A stretch of DNA of 64,000 bases from Durusdinium trenchii (lineage: Eukaryota; Sar; Dinophyceae; Suessiales; Symbiodiniaceae): contig CAXAMN010020890.1 of assembly GCA_963970005.1 (NCBI GenBank), positions 890,757-954,756 of the forward strand, in the 5' to 3' direction. Each line of letters begins with the position of its first letter. The stretch's first letter is position 1. The notes below the pieces were generated by a model. That model searched no databases, was not told where the DNA came from, and saw only the letters and a list, made by a program, of their open reading frames with translations. Positions 53,636-62,213 of the stretch are shown here, in pieces. The translations under genes and the position numbers were made by a program.

Positions 53636-54000
53636 TCTACCCTCCCAGAAATGACCTCCACCTCCTTCAGGACACAAAACGTGCCGGGCCTAAAACATCG
53701 ATGTCGTCGATGCCTTCCCCCCTGGTGCCCCATCTGCCCAAACAACCACGCGAAGCGTCCGGCCGGGTCGTTCCGTTGGTCGCTGCACCCGACGTGCACC
53801 TCCAAGTGATCTGAGAGCTTCAGGTGCATGGCACCTCCAGAGGGCACGGCTTGCCAGCTTCCAACGCCCAAAAGGCCACGCCAGAGTCGGTATTGGAGCT
53901 GCAGCCTTGGTGTGGCAGAAAGGCAGGTGACAAAGCTTATGTTGACTTCTACCAGCTCTCCTCCCCCCCCCAAAAAAAAATGCCAGCAGCACCTACTCAA
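53636..54000 (-). CDS. candidate exon, about 105 codons, high G/C third bases
   Basis: The minus frame reads ELVEVNISFVTCLSATPRLQ, GLLGVGSWQAVPSGGAMHLK and DHLEVHVGCSDQRNDPAGRF. A His/Arg-rich stretch and FCVLKEVEVISG follow, reaching a GG|GTAGAG donor-like site. It starts downstream of a C/A homopolymer stretch near 53970. Alternation of hydrophobic and polar residues suggests a beta-rich domain. No family recognised. Confidence 0.42.
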
Positions 54001-54248
54001 GTGAGTTGACCTGGCACATCTGGAACTGATTCTGGTGCATGCGGAGGATGCAAAAAGATATGCAAACCATTAACAAACCGCAGCACAAATCCACCCATTC
54101 GACTTGCCCCACCTATTCGAAGCCTTTGAGGAGTTGACCGACCCCGTCGTCTGGTCGCCCCATCGAAAACCCTAAACCGAGGGTTCCCCGGCGCTCAAAA
54201 ACGATTTCCTCTTTTTTTTAACAGGGGGAAAACCTTGCTCCCTTCGTA

Positions 54249-54318
54249 GCGATGCCAGGAGCCCCGAACGGCCCTAGCCTCCGATCGCTCCGTCGTAGTA
54301 CCGCCAGGAGCCCCTACT
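54249..54318. repeat. duplicated GCCAGGAGCCCC around a CCGATCGCTCCGT core
   Basis: GCCAGGAGCCCC occurs at both ends of this 70-bp segment. The core and the AGGAGCCCC word also appear, complemented, at 51154-51201. Confidence 0.7.
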
Positions 54319-54577
54319 GTAGTAGCGTCATCCCTGGTAGTCTAATCTGTTCATTTGATCGCCAACCAGGCTGCCCCGGGTGCCCCACAGCCGGGTCTCC
54401 GCCTTGGAGAGCTGAGTTTACACCGTCGGTGGACCGGTGCTCCGTCGAGACGTGTCGGCACCGGCCGTCGGCACCGGCCGTCGGCTCCGCTTCCTTCCAC
54501 GAACCATGGCACGACGAAGTGTCGGTGACGCCCGGCACCTCCAGCAGAAAGGCCAAGGTCTCGAGGTCTCGTTCCAC
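54314..54577 (-). CDS. candidate exon with AG|G acceptor, acidic start
   Basis: The exon follows GGACAG|G and reads ERDLETLAFLLEVPGVTDTS, SCHGSWKEAEPTAGADGRCR and a Gly/Pro-rich end, with third bases very G/C-rich until about 54400. Two other minus frames overlap and are Pro/Arg-rich, typical of shadow frames. The distal part runs into the CG-rich repeated motif near 54.3 kb. Confidence 0.42.
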   Translation of the reverse strand: MERDLETLAFLLEVPGVTDTSSCHGSWKEAEPTAGADGRCRHVSTEHRSTDGVNSALQGGDPAVGHPGQPGWRSNEQIRLPGMTLLQ

Positions 54578-54705
54578 CTGTCCAGGAGGCCACGCCCGGC
54601 CGCGGTCTCAGGCACTTGATATTTTGGGGAGAGAGATGGAGAGAGGGCGAAGTGCGGAGGAGGAGGGCAGCGCCCAGGTCTATCGGGTAAAGTGGGTTTA
54701 AGGAC

Positions 54706-54978
54706 ATGGTAGGACATACAGAAATCCTTTGGGAAAGTTCGAAGCTTTTTGATTCGGTGTGCCCGTTCCAAAGTCGCATCTTCCTTGCTTGGAGTGGAGA
54801 TTTGGGTGCGCCCCCAGAATGTTATCTCAAGCCGGCACAAAAGAGCTGGCTCGGACTTCGGGCGGCTGAACTTTGCCAAGGAACTTGGTCATTTATACCT
54901 TCATTCCAGCAGCGTAGGGAGACACTCACACAATCCATCTTAAAGCCCTTCCAGACCTTTCTTTCTCCAGGCCACTAA
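54706..54978 (+). CDS. candidate exon, 90 codons
   Basis: The plus frame reads PFQSRIFLAWSGDLGAPPEC, KPAQKSWLGLRAAELCQGT and a Gln/Arg/Leu-rich end before TAA. The minus strand over 54780-54879 is open too (KFSRPKSEPALLCRLEITFW). I lean to plus. No family recognised. Confidence 0.31.
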   Translation: MVGHTEILWESSKLFDSVCPFQSRIFLAWSGDLGAPPECYLKPAQKSWLGLRAAELCQGTWSFIPSFQQRRETLTQSILKPFQTFLSPGH

Positions 54979-55345
54979 GAAGGCACCCTCAGTACTGCTA
55001 AAGCCCAGCAAAGGCGAGGGCTCTGGCCAGGTAGCCCTCAATGTTAACCGCGCCTCAAACCGCACATCGCCACAACAAATGCACTCGCAATGAAGAAGGA
55101 GAGACTGGGCCAGGCTACTCGTGCTTGTCAGGAACTAGAGTTTTGCTGGTCACAAAAGGGGACATGTGACATATTTACAAACTTGGTAGCAGGTGGTTCG
55201 AGGATGGTTTTTTGTCAGGTCCATTTCCATTGCACATGTGAGATGGATGCTGAAGTATTGTCTTGCTGCGGAAGCTGCATCAGGGGCCAACAGAGGAGTG
55301 TTTCCAGGCAACTAGGGAGGCCACCTCTAGCAGAAGGGACCATAA

Positions 55346-55630
55346 ATGCTCCTCGTTCACCCGGAGTTTTGGTGCATGATAGTTCTTGCCTGGCTGCAAC
55401 AACACGGAGTTTTGGTGCTCACGATGTTAGGCCAAACACGGGTACATCTCTGCGGATTGTCCATTCTGTCTTCTCTTGGGGTCTTTGCAGCCTATTGTGC
55501 TATCTTTCGGTGGCGATGCCTCTGCCTCCGCAAACTAGGCAGGATCAACAAGATCAAAAAGTCCCCGTCTGATTATCTTTACCCCCAAATATCCCAACCC
55601 GCGATTGAAAGCATTCACACTTGCTATTGA
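55346..55630 (+). CDS. candidate small two-span membrane protein
   Basis: This 94-codon frame begins at a true ATG preceded by a CTCTAGCAG acceptor-like site. It holds two hydrophobic stretches (MIVLAWLQQHGVLVLTML and LSILSSLGVFAAYCAIF) followed by a basic stretch (RWRCLCLRKLGRINKIKK), a positive-inside pattern for a membrane protein. It overlaps the 3' end of the minus-strand frame at 55535, so one of the two may be a shadow. A 160-codon plus frame at 55090-55572 overlaps it in another phase and begins with an ATG (MKKERLGQATRACQELEF). Confidence 0.35.
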   Translation: MLLVHPEFWCMIVLAWLQQHGVLVLTMLGQTRVHLCGLSILSSLGVFAAYCAIFRWRCLCLRKLGRINKIKKSPSDYLYPQISQPAIESIHTCY

Positions 55631-56121
55631 GGGATACTTGAGATCTCCTTTGGAAGCTTTCTCATACATGTGCGAACATCCCACTAAACCGCTGAAAACC
55701 GCCTTTGACAACATCAACCCATCACGCCAGGTTGCTGCTCCATCGATCCAATAGCTGCAGCTGGTGCGGCTACTCGGGTCGAAACCAGGCTTCTCTGCCC
55801 AGCTACTAATGGTCACCTCACCATGCTCCGACGTGTGAGACACGTGCTGCCCGGTGTTGTGCTGCTGGCTGCTGAAGAGTTGCTTCTGTTGGGTGGGGAA
55901 AAGAATCTGATGGAAGGTGATGGGTCTACCAAAAGGCTCCCAGTAAAATGTCTTGCTGAGCTTCGCTGCTGTGGCGCTTGATGGCTTTGGTGTTCTTTTT
56001 GTTTTTTCGGATCAATTCTTTTGTCTCTTAGAATTCCACATGCGCCAGCTGGACATGGCCCCGGAGTACCAAGGACATGGTCAAGTTTGCCGGCCATCTT
56101 TGATGAATCAAAGATCATCAA
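55535..56121 (-). CDS. candidate terminal exons of the 55.5-57.8 kb minus-strand series
   Basis: Two minus frames overlap here. One is open from 56121 to 55813 (MIFDSSKMAGKLDHVLGTPG). The other is open without a start codon from about 56010 to TAG at 55535 and reads TFYWEPFGRPITFHQILFPT, then GEVTISSWAEKPGFDPSS and YLGVKIIRRGLFDLVDPA. The second is about 155 codons and very protein-like. A splice or a frameshift between about 55950 and 56030 could join them. The 3' part overlaps a plus-strand hydrophobic frame (55346-55630) antisense. Function unknown. Confidence 0.42.
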
Positions 56122-56215
56122 GGGAAAACTGTCTTACCGCCCTTGCAAAGAAAGTCTATACACATTTGGTCATCGGCACAAGGGGTTACAAGGGGCTCAA
56201 AGAGCTACACTCCCT

Positions 56216-56309
56216 GGAACTAACATGGAAGTGGAAAATTGTCCCTTGGAAGACCAATTTCCTCTACAAACAGGGTGTTTTTACTTCCATGTTAGTTTCA
56301 GGGTGTGTA
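56216..56309. mobile_element. foldback element, copy 3
   Basis: Left arm TACACTCCCTGGAACTAACA then TGGAAGTGGAAAA; the right arm is its near-perfect complement ending GGGTGTGTA. The interior TTTCCTCTACAAACAGGGTG matches copy 1. TA flanks suggest a Tc1/mariner-type target site. Confidence 0.82.
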
Positions 56310-56535
56310 TAAATATATGTTCGAATCAGGATTGTGCAGGGGGGTATGGGTTGCCATGCCCATCTCTCCCTTTCTTCATATCCATCTCCACTGCCAATCC
56401 GCCAAGCCCGGCGTGGTGAGCACGAAAGGCGCCGTGTAGGTCACTGGGCTGCTGGACCTCTGAGGATAACATCGAGTTCGGAGCGGTGACGTTTCTGGGA
56501 TCAGGTAGAGGAGATTAGAAGAGGAAGGTTTGGCT

Positions 56536-56846
56536 TCAACTGTTATTTTCGATGCGCAAACTCGACCCGCGAAAACAGTGGCTCTGGTTGCCCAAGTCTC
56601 CTAGGAAAGTACCAACAAACACGTCGGATGCGCAACTCGACATCATCTCCGGTTGCTCACCATGTATTTGCAACGAAGCATCGACACAAATAGAGTCTCG
56701 GACGACGAGTCGGATGCCAAAAGATGCCCATCTGCGTCCAAGCAACCCCTCGAGCTCATAGAAAATGCTGGCATCTGGCTGCTGATCAACGAGCAACTCG
56801 ACCTGCACACTTGGAGGACCAAACTCGCAAGGTATCTCCTGTTTCA
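56536..56846 (-). CDS. candidate exon continuing the 57-kb minus-strand gene
   Basis: This minus frame of about 104 codons is open to TGA at 56536, with balanced natural composition: QVELLVDQQPDASIFYELEG, WASFGIRLVVRDSICVD, then DVFVGTFLGDLGNQSHCF. The phase matches the donor at 57223. The end is either the TGA or an ACA|GTTGAA donor a few bases before it. The repeated hydrophobic/charged alternation suggests a folded soluble domain. The plus strand has only 69-codon shadow frames. No family recognised. Confidence 0.48.
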
Positions 56847-57222
56847 CTTAGATAAGACCTGATAAGACAATGCACTTGCACCATGGAAGGTGACAAGAGC
56901 TCATGTTTCACTGCTATGTATAGATTACAGTTGGTAGTCAATTTCTAGCGAACTCCTATTCTGAGACAAATCCATGTTACAACCCGCGGCAAAACTTGGG
57001 TTTTGTATTGTATGGTTTCAGATGCTAGTTTGCCTGTTGGACAAAATCACTTCGAAAATTCAGAAGCTGCTGAGTGTCAGTGACTGTTGGTTTCCAACCA
57101 ACATCTACGAAAAAACACCACTACGGTTTAAACAACAAAACACTGGCAAAAGCGAGAGGGGGAGAGAAAACTGACATAAAACAAACTGTTGTACCCCAAA
57201 CCATGTGGAGCATCAGTTGAAC

Positions 57223-57595
57223 CTGCAGTCTTCTCGGGCTGGACGACCTCCCAAGGAGACCGAGCCTGAACCTGCAAGGCATAGGTCGTCTCCGTGGAGA
57301 GGTTCCCAGAAGCTACCTGGAGCTGCGCTGAGCTATGCTCAGTGCGATGCTTGAGAGATCCCTTCTTTCTGCTTCGGTAGAGTTCGACCCGACGACGGTG
57401 CAGGCACGATGACCGAACGACGACCCCTCCGGCATGGCGGGAAGGGTGGAAGGGTCGTTCAAACATCTGCAGTTTGAAGTGGCCAAGTCTCACGTGAGAC
57501 AAGTGTCCCTTCAGTAGTTCTACGAACAATCTATGGCCAGTTCTCCTCAAATCTATGGTTAGCCCGCCATTTGTTCCCAAAACGTACAAACATAG
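57223..57595 (-). CDS. candidate exon, possibly extracellular beta-sandwich-like
   Basis: A minus frame of about 120 codons runs to a GCAG|GTTCAA donor at 57223. It contains GGLTIDLRRTGHRLFVELLK, a basic stretch (HRRRVELYRSRKK) and a closing segment, LSTETTYALQVQARSPW. That last pattern resembles the final strands of a fibronectin type III domain, an inference from motif shape only. It ends in phase 1, and the exon at 56846 supplies exactly the two bases needed after an AAG acceptor. Confidence 0.45.
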
Positions 57596-57777
57596 AACAA
57601 CACCATAGTTCTATTTGGAACAACCCTCATCAGAGACATGACTAGATCAGGAAACTGAATTCCCATTAGAATCTGCAGGTCCATCTCGAAGTCTTCCATA
57701 AGTGATTTGTGTTCTCTCCAAGTCACACATCGTGGTGGGTTCATGTGGTCATTGCCGTGCAACTCCACCACACTTTC
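57559..57777 (-). CDS. candidate first exon of the 55.5-57.8 kb minus-strand series
   Basis: The exon opens after a CTCAG|G acceptor at 57778 and reads ESVVELHGNDHMNPPRCV, then an acidic helical stretch (SLMEDFEMDLQILMG) and FPDLVMSLM. The frame continues to a TAA at 57559, but a switch to the next exon's frame near 57600 is likely. The exact donor is not obvious; an AG|GG or GA-type donor would be needed. It lies directly upstream of the 57223-57595 exon on the same strand. No family recognised. Confidence 0.35.
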   Translation of the reverse strand, partial: ESVVELHGNDHMNPPRCVTWREHKSLMEDFEMDLQILMGIQFPDLVMSLMRVVPNRTMVLFYVCTFWEQMAG

Positions 57778-58109
57778 CTGAGCTCTTATGAGAGATGATG
57801 CAAAACAGGTCATTGTAGGACCAAGCGGAAAGAAGGAGTGAGCGCGCCGTGATATGTGCTAGTGTCCTGGAAAACCCAAAAAAAATACTTAAGCCAGCGA
57901 GACCTTGACGAAAAAGGCCCATGTCCAATCATCACACCAACAGGAGAATTTGATCAGGCACTGCTTTGCCCAATTTCACCCTTTGAAAAAAGGCCCATGT
58001 TGTCTCGCTTTGCTTCCCCCCAGAACGCATAGACTGCTACCCCAGGCTGCCTATCAAACATGCCTTTTTCACCAACAGCGAAGCTCGGGGTCTTCAGCCA
58101 TAGTAAATA

Positions 58110-58441
58110 GGCTTCGGAGCAGATTCGGAGCAGGCTCCGGAGGAGGTTCCGGACGAGGTTCCGGAGCAGGTTCCGGAGCAGGTTCCGGAGCAGGTTCCGG
58201 AGCAGGTTCTAGAGGAGGTTCAGGAGGAGGTTCCGGAGCAGGTTCCGGAGCAGGTTCCGGTTCCGGAGTGGAGGAGGTTCCGGAGCAGGTTCCGGAGCAG
58301 GTTCTGGAGCAGGTTCCGGAGCAGGTTCCGGAGCAGGTTCCGGTTCTGGAGTGGAGGAGGTTCCGGAGCAGGTTCCGGAGCAGGTTCTGGAGCAGGTTCC
58401 GGAGCAGGTTCTGGAGCAGGTTCCGGAGCAGGTTCCGGAGG
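58110..58441. repeat. 12-bp tandem array (GGTTCCGGAGCA type)
   Basis: About 25 units of GGTTCCGGAGCA with variants (GGTTCTGGAGCA, GGAGGAGGTTCC) and a longer internal duplication containing GGTTCCGGAGTGGAGGA. Because 12 is divisible by 3, all six frames stay open: Gly/Ser on plus, Pro/Glu/Ala or Leu/Arg/Asn on minus. The 184-codon plus frame (57905-58459) and the minus frames are therefore not evidence of a gene by length. Confidence 0.95.
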
Positions 58442-58547
58442 CTGTCAAATTGGCCTTGAGCTGTTGGGGATTTTCTTGGGCTTATTTTGAGCACTTAGGA
58501 CCTAGGACCTAGGACGTACGATGATGTAGGATGTCACCGTTTACACG

Positions 58548-58721
58548 TCAAGCCAAGTACGTCTTGCGGTCCCAACAGCCAACTCCAACGGACCCCTTCG
58601 TCCGCGCGGACGGAACGGCGCGGGAGCAAACGCGCTCCGCGTCCACCTGGTGCCGCTCTTCCACCCCGACAATGGCCCATTGAACATTGAACTGTTTGAA
58701 TTGCCAGACTTCCCACCCCAT
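58548..58721 (-). CDS. candidate small ORF, 57 codons
   Basis: A true ATG follows a TTGTAG|GTGAGATAG acceptor-like stretch, and the frame runs 57 codons to TGA. It reads MGWEVWQFKQFNVQWAIVGV, then a very G/C-rich third-base segment (ERHQVDAERVCSRAVPSA). Codon choice is the main support. It lies just right of the 12-bp tandem array. Another minus frame of 60 codons overlaps (58534-58716). No family recognised. Confidence 0.33.
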   Translation of the reverse strand: MGWEVWQFKQFNVQWAIVGVEERHQVDAERVCSRAVPSARTKGSVGVGCWDRKTYLA

Positions 58722-58768
58722 CTATCTCACCTACAAGTAACGTATTTTGCTGGATCTTCGTTCAAGTT

Positions 58769-59095
58769 TCACAGGTGAGGTTGGGGTAAGTGATTTGATT
58801 TGAGAGCACTATATTCTTGGAGCGTAGTCTTTGCGCTGCACATCATCCATGAAATATAGATCACATCCAAGCTGCCAAGGAGATCTGGTGCAACGGATGA
58901 CAAAGAACCGCGCGGAGCTTCACTGACTCTTGACGCCTGCGACCAGGCGAAACCAGCGGGCTGCGCGGAAAGAGAATTGGAAGCAGAGAAGATGGGAGAA
59001 GGGATCTCTTCTGGAAATGGTCCGTGGTCTCTTAGGGTCTCTTGAGCATGTTGTAAAGAGATCAAGATGCATAGAGTCATGGAGTCTATAGTCAC
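58769..59095 (-). CDS. candidate ORF or exon of about 100 codons
   Basis: The minus frame has an internal ATG at 59080 (MTLCILISLQHAQETL) and ends with TGA at 58769. It contains a Ser/Ala-rich stretch (PIFSASNSLSAQPAGF) and LLGSLDVIYISWMM. Codons mildly favour G/C third bases. It may be preceded by an exon outside the readable signal. It is only modestly above chance length. Together with 58548-58721 it suggests minus-strand transcription here. Confidence 0.33.
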   Translation of the reverse strand: MTIDSMTLCILISLQHAQETLRDHGPFPEEIPSPIFSASNSLSAQPAGFAWSQASRVSEAPRGSLSSVAPDLLGSLDVIYISWMMCSAKTTLQEYSALKSNHLPQPHL

Positions 59096-59099
59096 TGGT

Positions 59100-60020
59100 C
59101 TATAGTTTGAGAGTCGCTCTACAGCCGGGAAAAAGGGAGAAACACCTTGGTTTTTAATGGTTTATGGTTGTTCGGCAGATCATAAGATGCCTGCAGCACA
59201 ATCCTGGATAAGTTGATTGAACGACACCTAGGTCACTCGCATCAAACCAATGAAGAAACTGCCTGTTGTGCGTTCATCTGTTGAATGTCATTGAAAGGGT
59301 GTGACGTTCTGGTGGAATCTCAGGATGTCTTTGACCGAGGTTATCTACAGAATGTTGAGCCAGCATCTTTACCACTTCAAAGCTAAAATGGAATTGTTGC
59401 TAGCTGTTTATCCAAATGAGTGTCTTGCTTCCCAACCGCATATGTTCTCACCATCTGAAATATCACCTACATGATCAGTGAACACGAAACATTGGCGAAT
59501 CCATGTTCCTTTCCCTGACCCATCTCCATTGCCTAATGATGTCGAGGCCAGGCACATCACCCTGCAACTCCTGGACGAAAGCCAAGACTGCAGGCCAAAG
59601 GGAAGAACGGAACTGCTGTCATAGCAGTTGGATGATAAAAGACACGCATGATAATGATACCGATACCCTTTGAAGTGTTTATTTGATCTTCAGCGGGGGA
59701 CGATGGTATGTTGAACTGCAGATGATTTCAAACGTGTAGTGCAGGAATGTCCTGTGAATGTTCCGGATTGGGGAAGCCATTCAGTGGACCGCTTCCCACT
59801 CATACCAAACAATCCCAAATTGACTATTTATATGCAGTAAGCTGAGATGTCTCAATGTCAACATACTTGGTGAGTTGCGCAATGCAACTTCTGAACCATT
59901 CCCAGAACAATTGCCAATCAACAATGTTTTGGCATTCTCCAGCCATAATTAGAGGGAGAAAAGGGGAAGATTCGTCATGATCAGCTTCGACCCTCACAGC
60001 CACTCAGCACTCCAGCACTC
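59100..60020. other. no gene seen
   Basis: No frame of 60 codons or more on either strand; moderately AT-rich single-copy sequence. Confidence 0.6.
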
Positions 60021-60037
60021 AGCGCTCATGCTCCATC

Positions 60038-60238
60038 GTGACCCTCAAAGGCGCCTCGTACTTCGGTGATGTATCGCAATTCGGCGCATCGGGGAGGCTT
60101 CCGTACCTCGTCGAATTGGGAGGCGACGCATGGCAACGCGACGCCACGCAACGGGCGAAGCTCGCACGCGTTTCGCGGCGTTTCGATTGGTGTCCGGTGT
60201 CCAGTGTCCAAAGTCTTCATGGTCACATGCTCACATGA
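60038..60238 (+). CDS. candidate terminal exon with extreme G/C third-base use
   Basis: The plus frame is open from upstream of 60038 to TGA at 60236-60238: GASYFGDVSQFGASGRLPYL, VELGGDAWQRDATQRAKLA, then RVSRRFDWCP. Third positions are almost all G or C, unlike the flanking AT-richer sequence. The minus strand is also open for 87 codons and ends at a GAG|GTACGG donor, so strand is not certain. No family recognised. Confidence 0.38.
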   Translation: MTLKGASYFGDVSQFGASGRLPYLVELGGDAWQRDATQRAKLARVSRRFDWCPVSSVQSLHGHMLT

Positions 60239-60475
60239 ATATGAAAGAGATATGATATGACCTCGTTGAGCATATTCACACTGGTCCAATCTCTTTGAGC
60301 GAGGTCAAGTGAATGTCAAAGAGATCATGCTCACATGCTCAAGCGCCGTACCCTGTAAGTAATCTCGACCATAGACTCATCGCTCAGGAATGCACTCTGT
60401 AGCTCAACCTACCTCCAGTTGTTTTTCGGTTGTGGTACACCAAAAACACTCCGCATCGCTTCTGAGGCGATAGCT

Positions 60476-61331
60476 TCTAGCTAGTTTGCTGGCTAGTCGT
60501 CTAGTTGGCGTGCTGGCTGGTCAGCTAGCTAGCTAGTCAGCTGGCTAGCTAGTCAGCTGGCTAGCGAGCCAGCTGGCTAGCGAGTCTTCGAGCCACTTAG
60601 ATGGTGAATCGGTAAGTCCGTTACTTAGTTGGTTGGTTCCTCGGTTAGTTAGTGACTTCGTGAGTTACCTAGTGACCCAGTGGCTGATATGGTCCTAGTT
60701 TAGTATAGTTAGTTTGGTTGGCTCAGTCGGTTTAGTTAGATTAGCTGGTTTGGTTCGTTTAGTTGGTTTAGTTTGTTCATGTACGGAGTTTAGCTGGCTT
60801 AGTCAGTTAGTCTAGTAGTTTAGTTAGTTTAGTCTAGTTTAGTTTACTTAAATGTGTTTTTAGTTTTGCTTATGGTTTATTTCAGTTTAGCTTAGGTTAG
60901 TTCAGTTTGGTCCAGTTAGTTCAGTTTAGCTAAGTTTAATTGCGTTTAGGTACGCTTGGTTGCGTCTAGTGTATACTTAGTTAGTTGGTTAGTCAGTTGA
61001 TGTGTCAACTCGTTACAACTGGTGAGTCAGTTAGTTCCGTTGTGAGTTAGTTAGTTAGTTGGTTAGTTAGTTGGTTAGTTCGTTAGTTAATTAGTTAGCT
61101 AGTTAACTAGTGAGCTAGTTAGTTAGTTAGTTAATTAATTAGCTGGCGCCAGTTTGTTAGTTCGTCCGTCCGTCCGTCCGTGCGTCCGTCAGTGGGTCAG
61201 TCAGCCAGTCAAGCGGTGTCAGTTTGTCGGTGAGTAAGTTAGTCAGTCCGCCGCTCGGTCAGTCAGTTAGGTAGTTAGTTGATTTTGCTAGTTGGCTAGT
61301 TAGATCATGAGACAGTTAGTGAGTTTGTTAG
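60476..61331. repeat. degenerate TTAG/CTAG tetranucleotide field
   Basis: About 850 bp are dominated by TTAG, TTGG, GCTAG and AGTCAG words on the plus strand. The left part favours GCTAG/CAGCTGG and the centre and right TTAGTTAG/GTTAGTTGG, with a short TCCG run near 61165. It is strongly T/G-biased on one strand. Stop-rich in several frames; no gene. Confidence 0.9.
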
Positions 61332-61340
61332 GGGCTTATA

Positions 61341-61402
61341 TGATCCTGGTTGGGCCTGGAACCTGCAATCCCCAGCTCCTATATCCATTGGGCCACAGGC
61401 CA
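61341..61402 (-). pseudogene. tRNA-Arg-like remnant without an anticodon arm
   Basis: Read on minus, TGGCCCAATGGATA matches the A box and D arm of eukaryotic tRNA-Arg, and GATTGCAGGTTCCAGGCC resembles the variable/T arm with a B box (GGTTC). The anticodon stem-loop is missing: GGAGCTG runs directly into GGGATTGCAGG. It is thus a tRNA pseudogene or a tRNA-derived element head, at the edge of the TTAG field. Confidence 0.5.
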
Positions 61403-61538
61403 TGAATACCCGCACCAAAAAGCCACGGAACAAAAGATCATCGTCGGCTATGAACTATCCGGCTGTGATTCCGGGTGAACTGGCAAATGTAAGTTCATTC
61501 GACCCAACCGCAGAGCAAGTGCTCAAAAAGTTGTAGTC

Positions 61539-61539
<1 letters not shown>

Positions 61540-61578
<39 letters not shown>
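61540..61578. repeat. (TAG)n microsatellite
   Basis: About 13 uninterrupted TAG/AGT triplets. Confidence 0.97.
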
Positions 61579-61820
61579 TCCCCTGTAAAATTCACACGAC
61601 CACCCAGGGGGTACCATTTTATGCCTACAAATGTGGCCCCCCAGGTTCAAACCAACCAATCCACTACAAAATCCAGCCCCCCGAGATAGATACCTTAAGT
61701 CTACAATATTGGGTTGTGGGTTGGCCATAGTGAGCTCACAGAAATTTATCAGAAAAGTGCGCTCTCTATAAAATCAATCCCTGCTAGTTGCAAGCGACAC
61801 TCCAACAAATGCAAAGCCAC

Positions 61821-61891
61821 ATCCCGATGCATTTCCTGATGCATTTCCCGATGCATTTCCCGATGACAAACCCGATGACAAACCCGATGCG
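61821..61891. repeat. short tandem array (CCCGATGCATTTC and CCCGATGACAAA)
   Basis: Three copies of a 15-bp CGATGCATTTC-type unit pass into two copies of a 15-bp CGATGACAAAC-type unit. A minus frame through it (61784-62149) reads GFVIGFVIGKCIGKCI and is probably a repeat translation. Confidence 0.85.
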
Positions 61892-62213
61892 CTCACCTTT
61901 TTCCTGACAGAATCTGACGCTCACTGATTCTGAATCCCCACAGAGCTGATCACAGCTGTGCTTTCTGCCCTCAGAGTCATGGCCCGTCCATGTCCATGCG
62001 CATGGGGCACTCTTCAACTTTAAGGTGCTTGAAAAGCTTTTGGCGAACAGTGATTGAACAAGTTTGAACTTGAACATAATTGAACTGCTAGGGCTTGAAA
62101 AGCTTGAAATTCTTTTTGGTATCTTTGCTTGGCCATGTTGGGCGTTCACAGCTCACAGCTACAATTTCCCCAGAGACTAGGGCCACTATGCTTCACTCAA
62201 CGATACTCAAAAC

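Noticed and set aside
57905-58459. 184-codon Gly/Ser-rich frame and its antisense Pro/Glu frames
   Set aside because: The 12-bp repeat keeps every frame open, so length is not evidence of coding.
60476-61331. Telomere array
   Set aside because: Not TTTAGGG, highly irregular and internal to the window.
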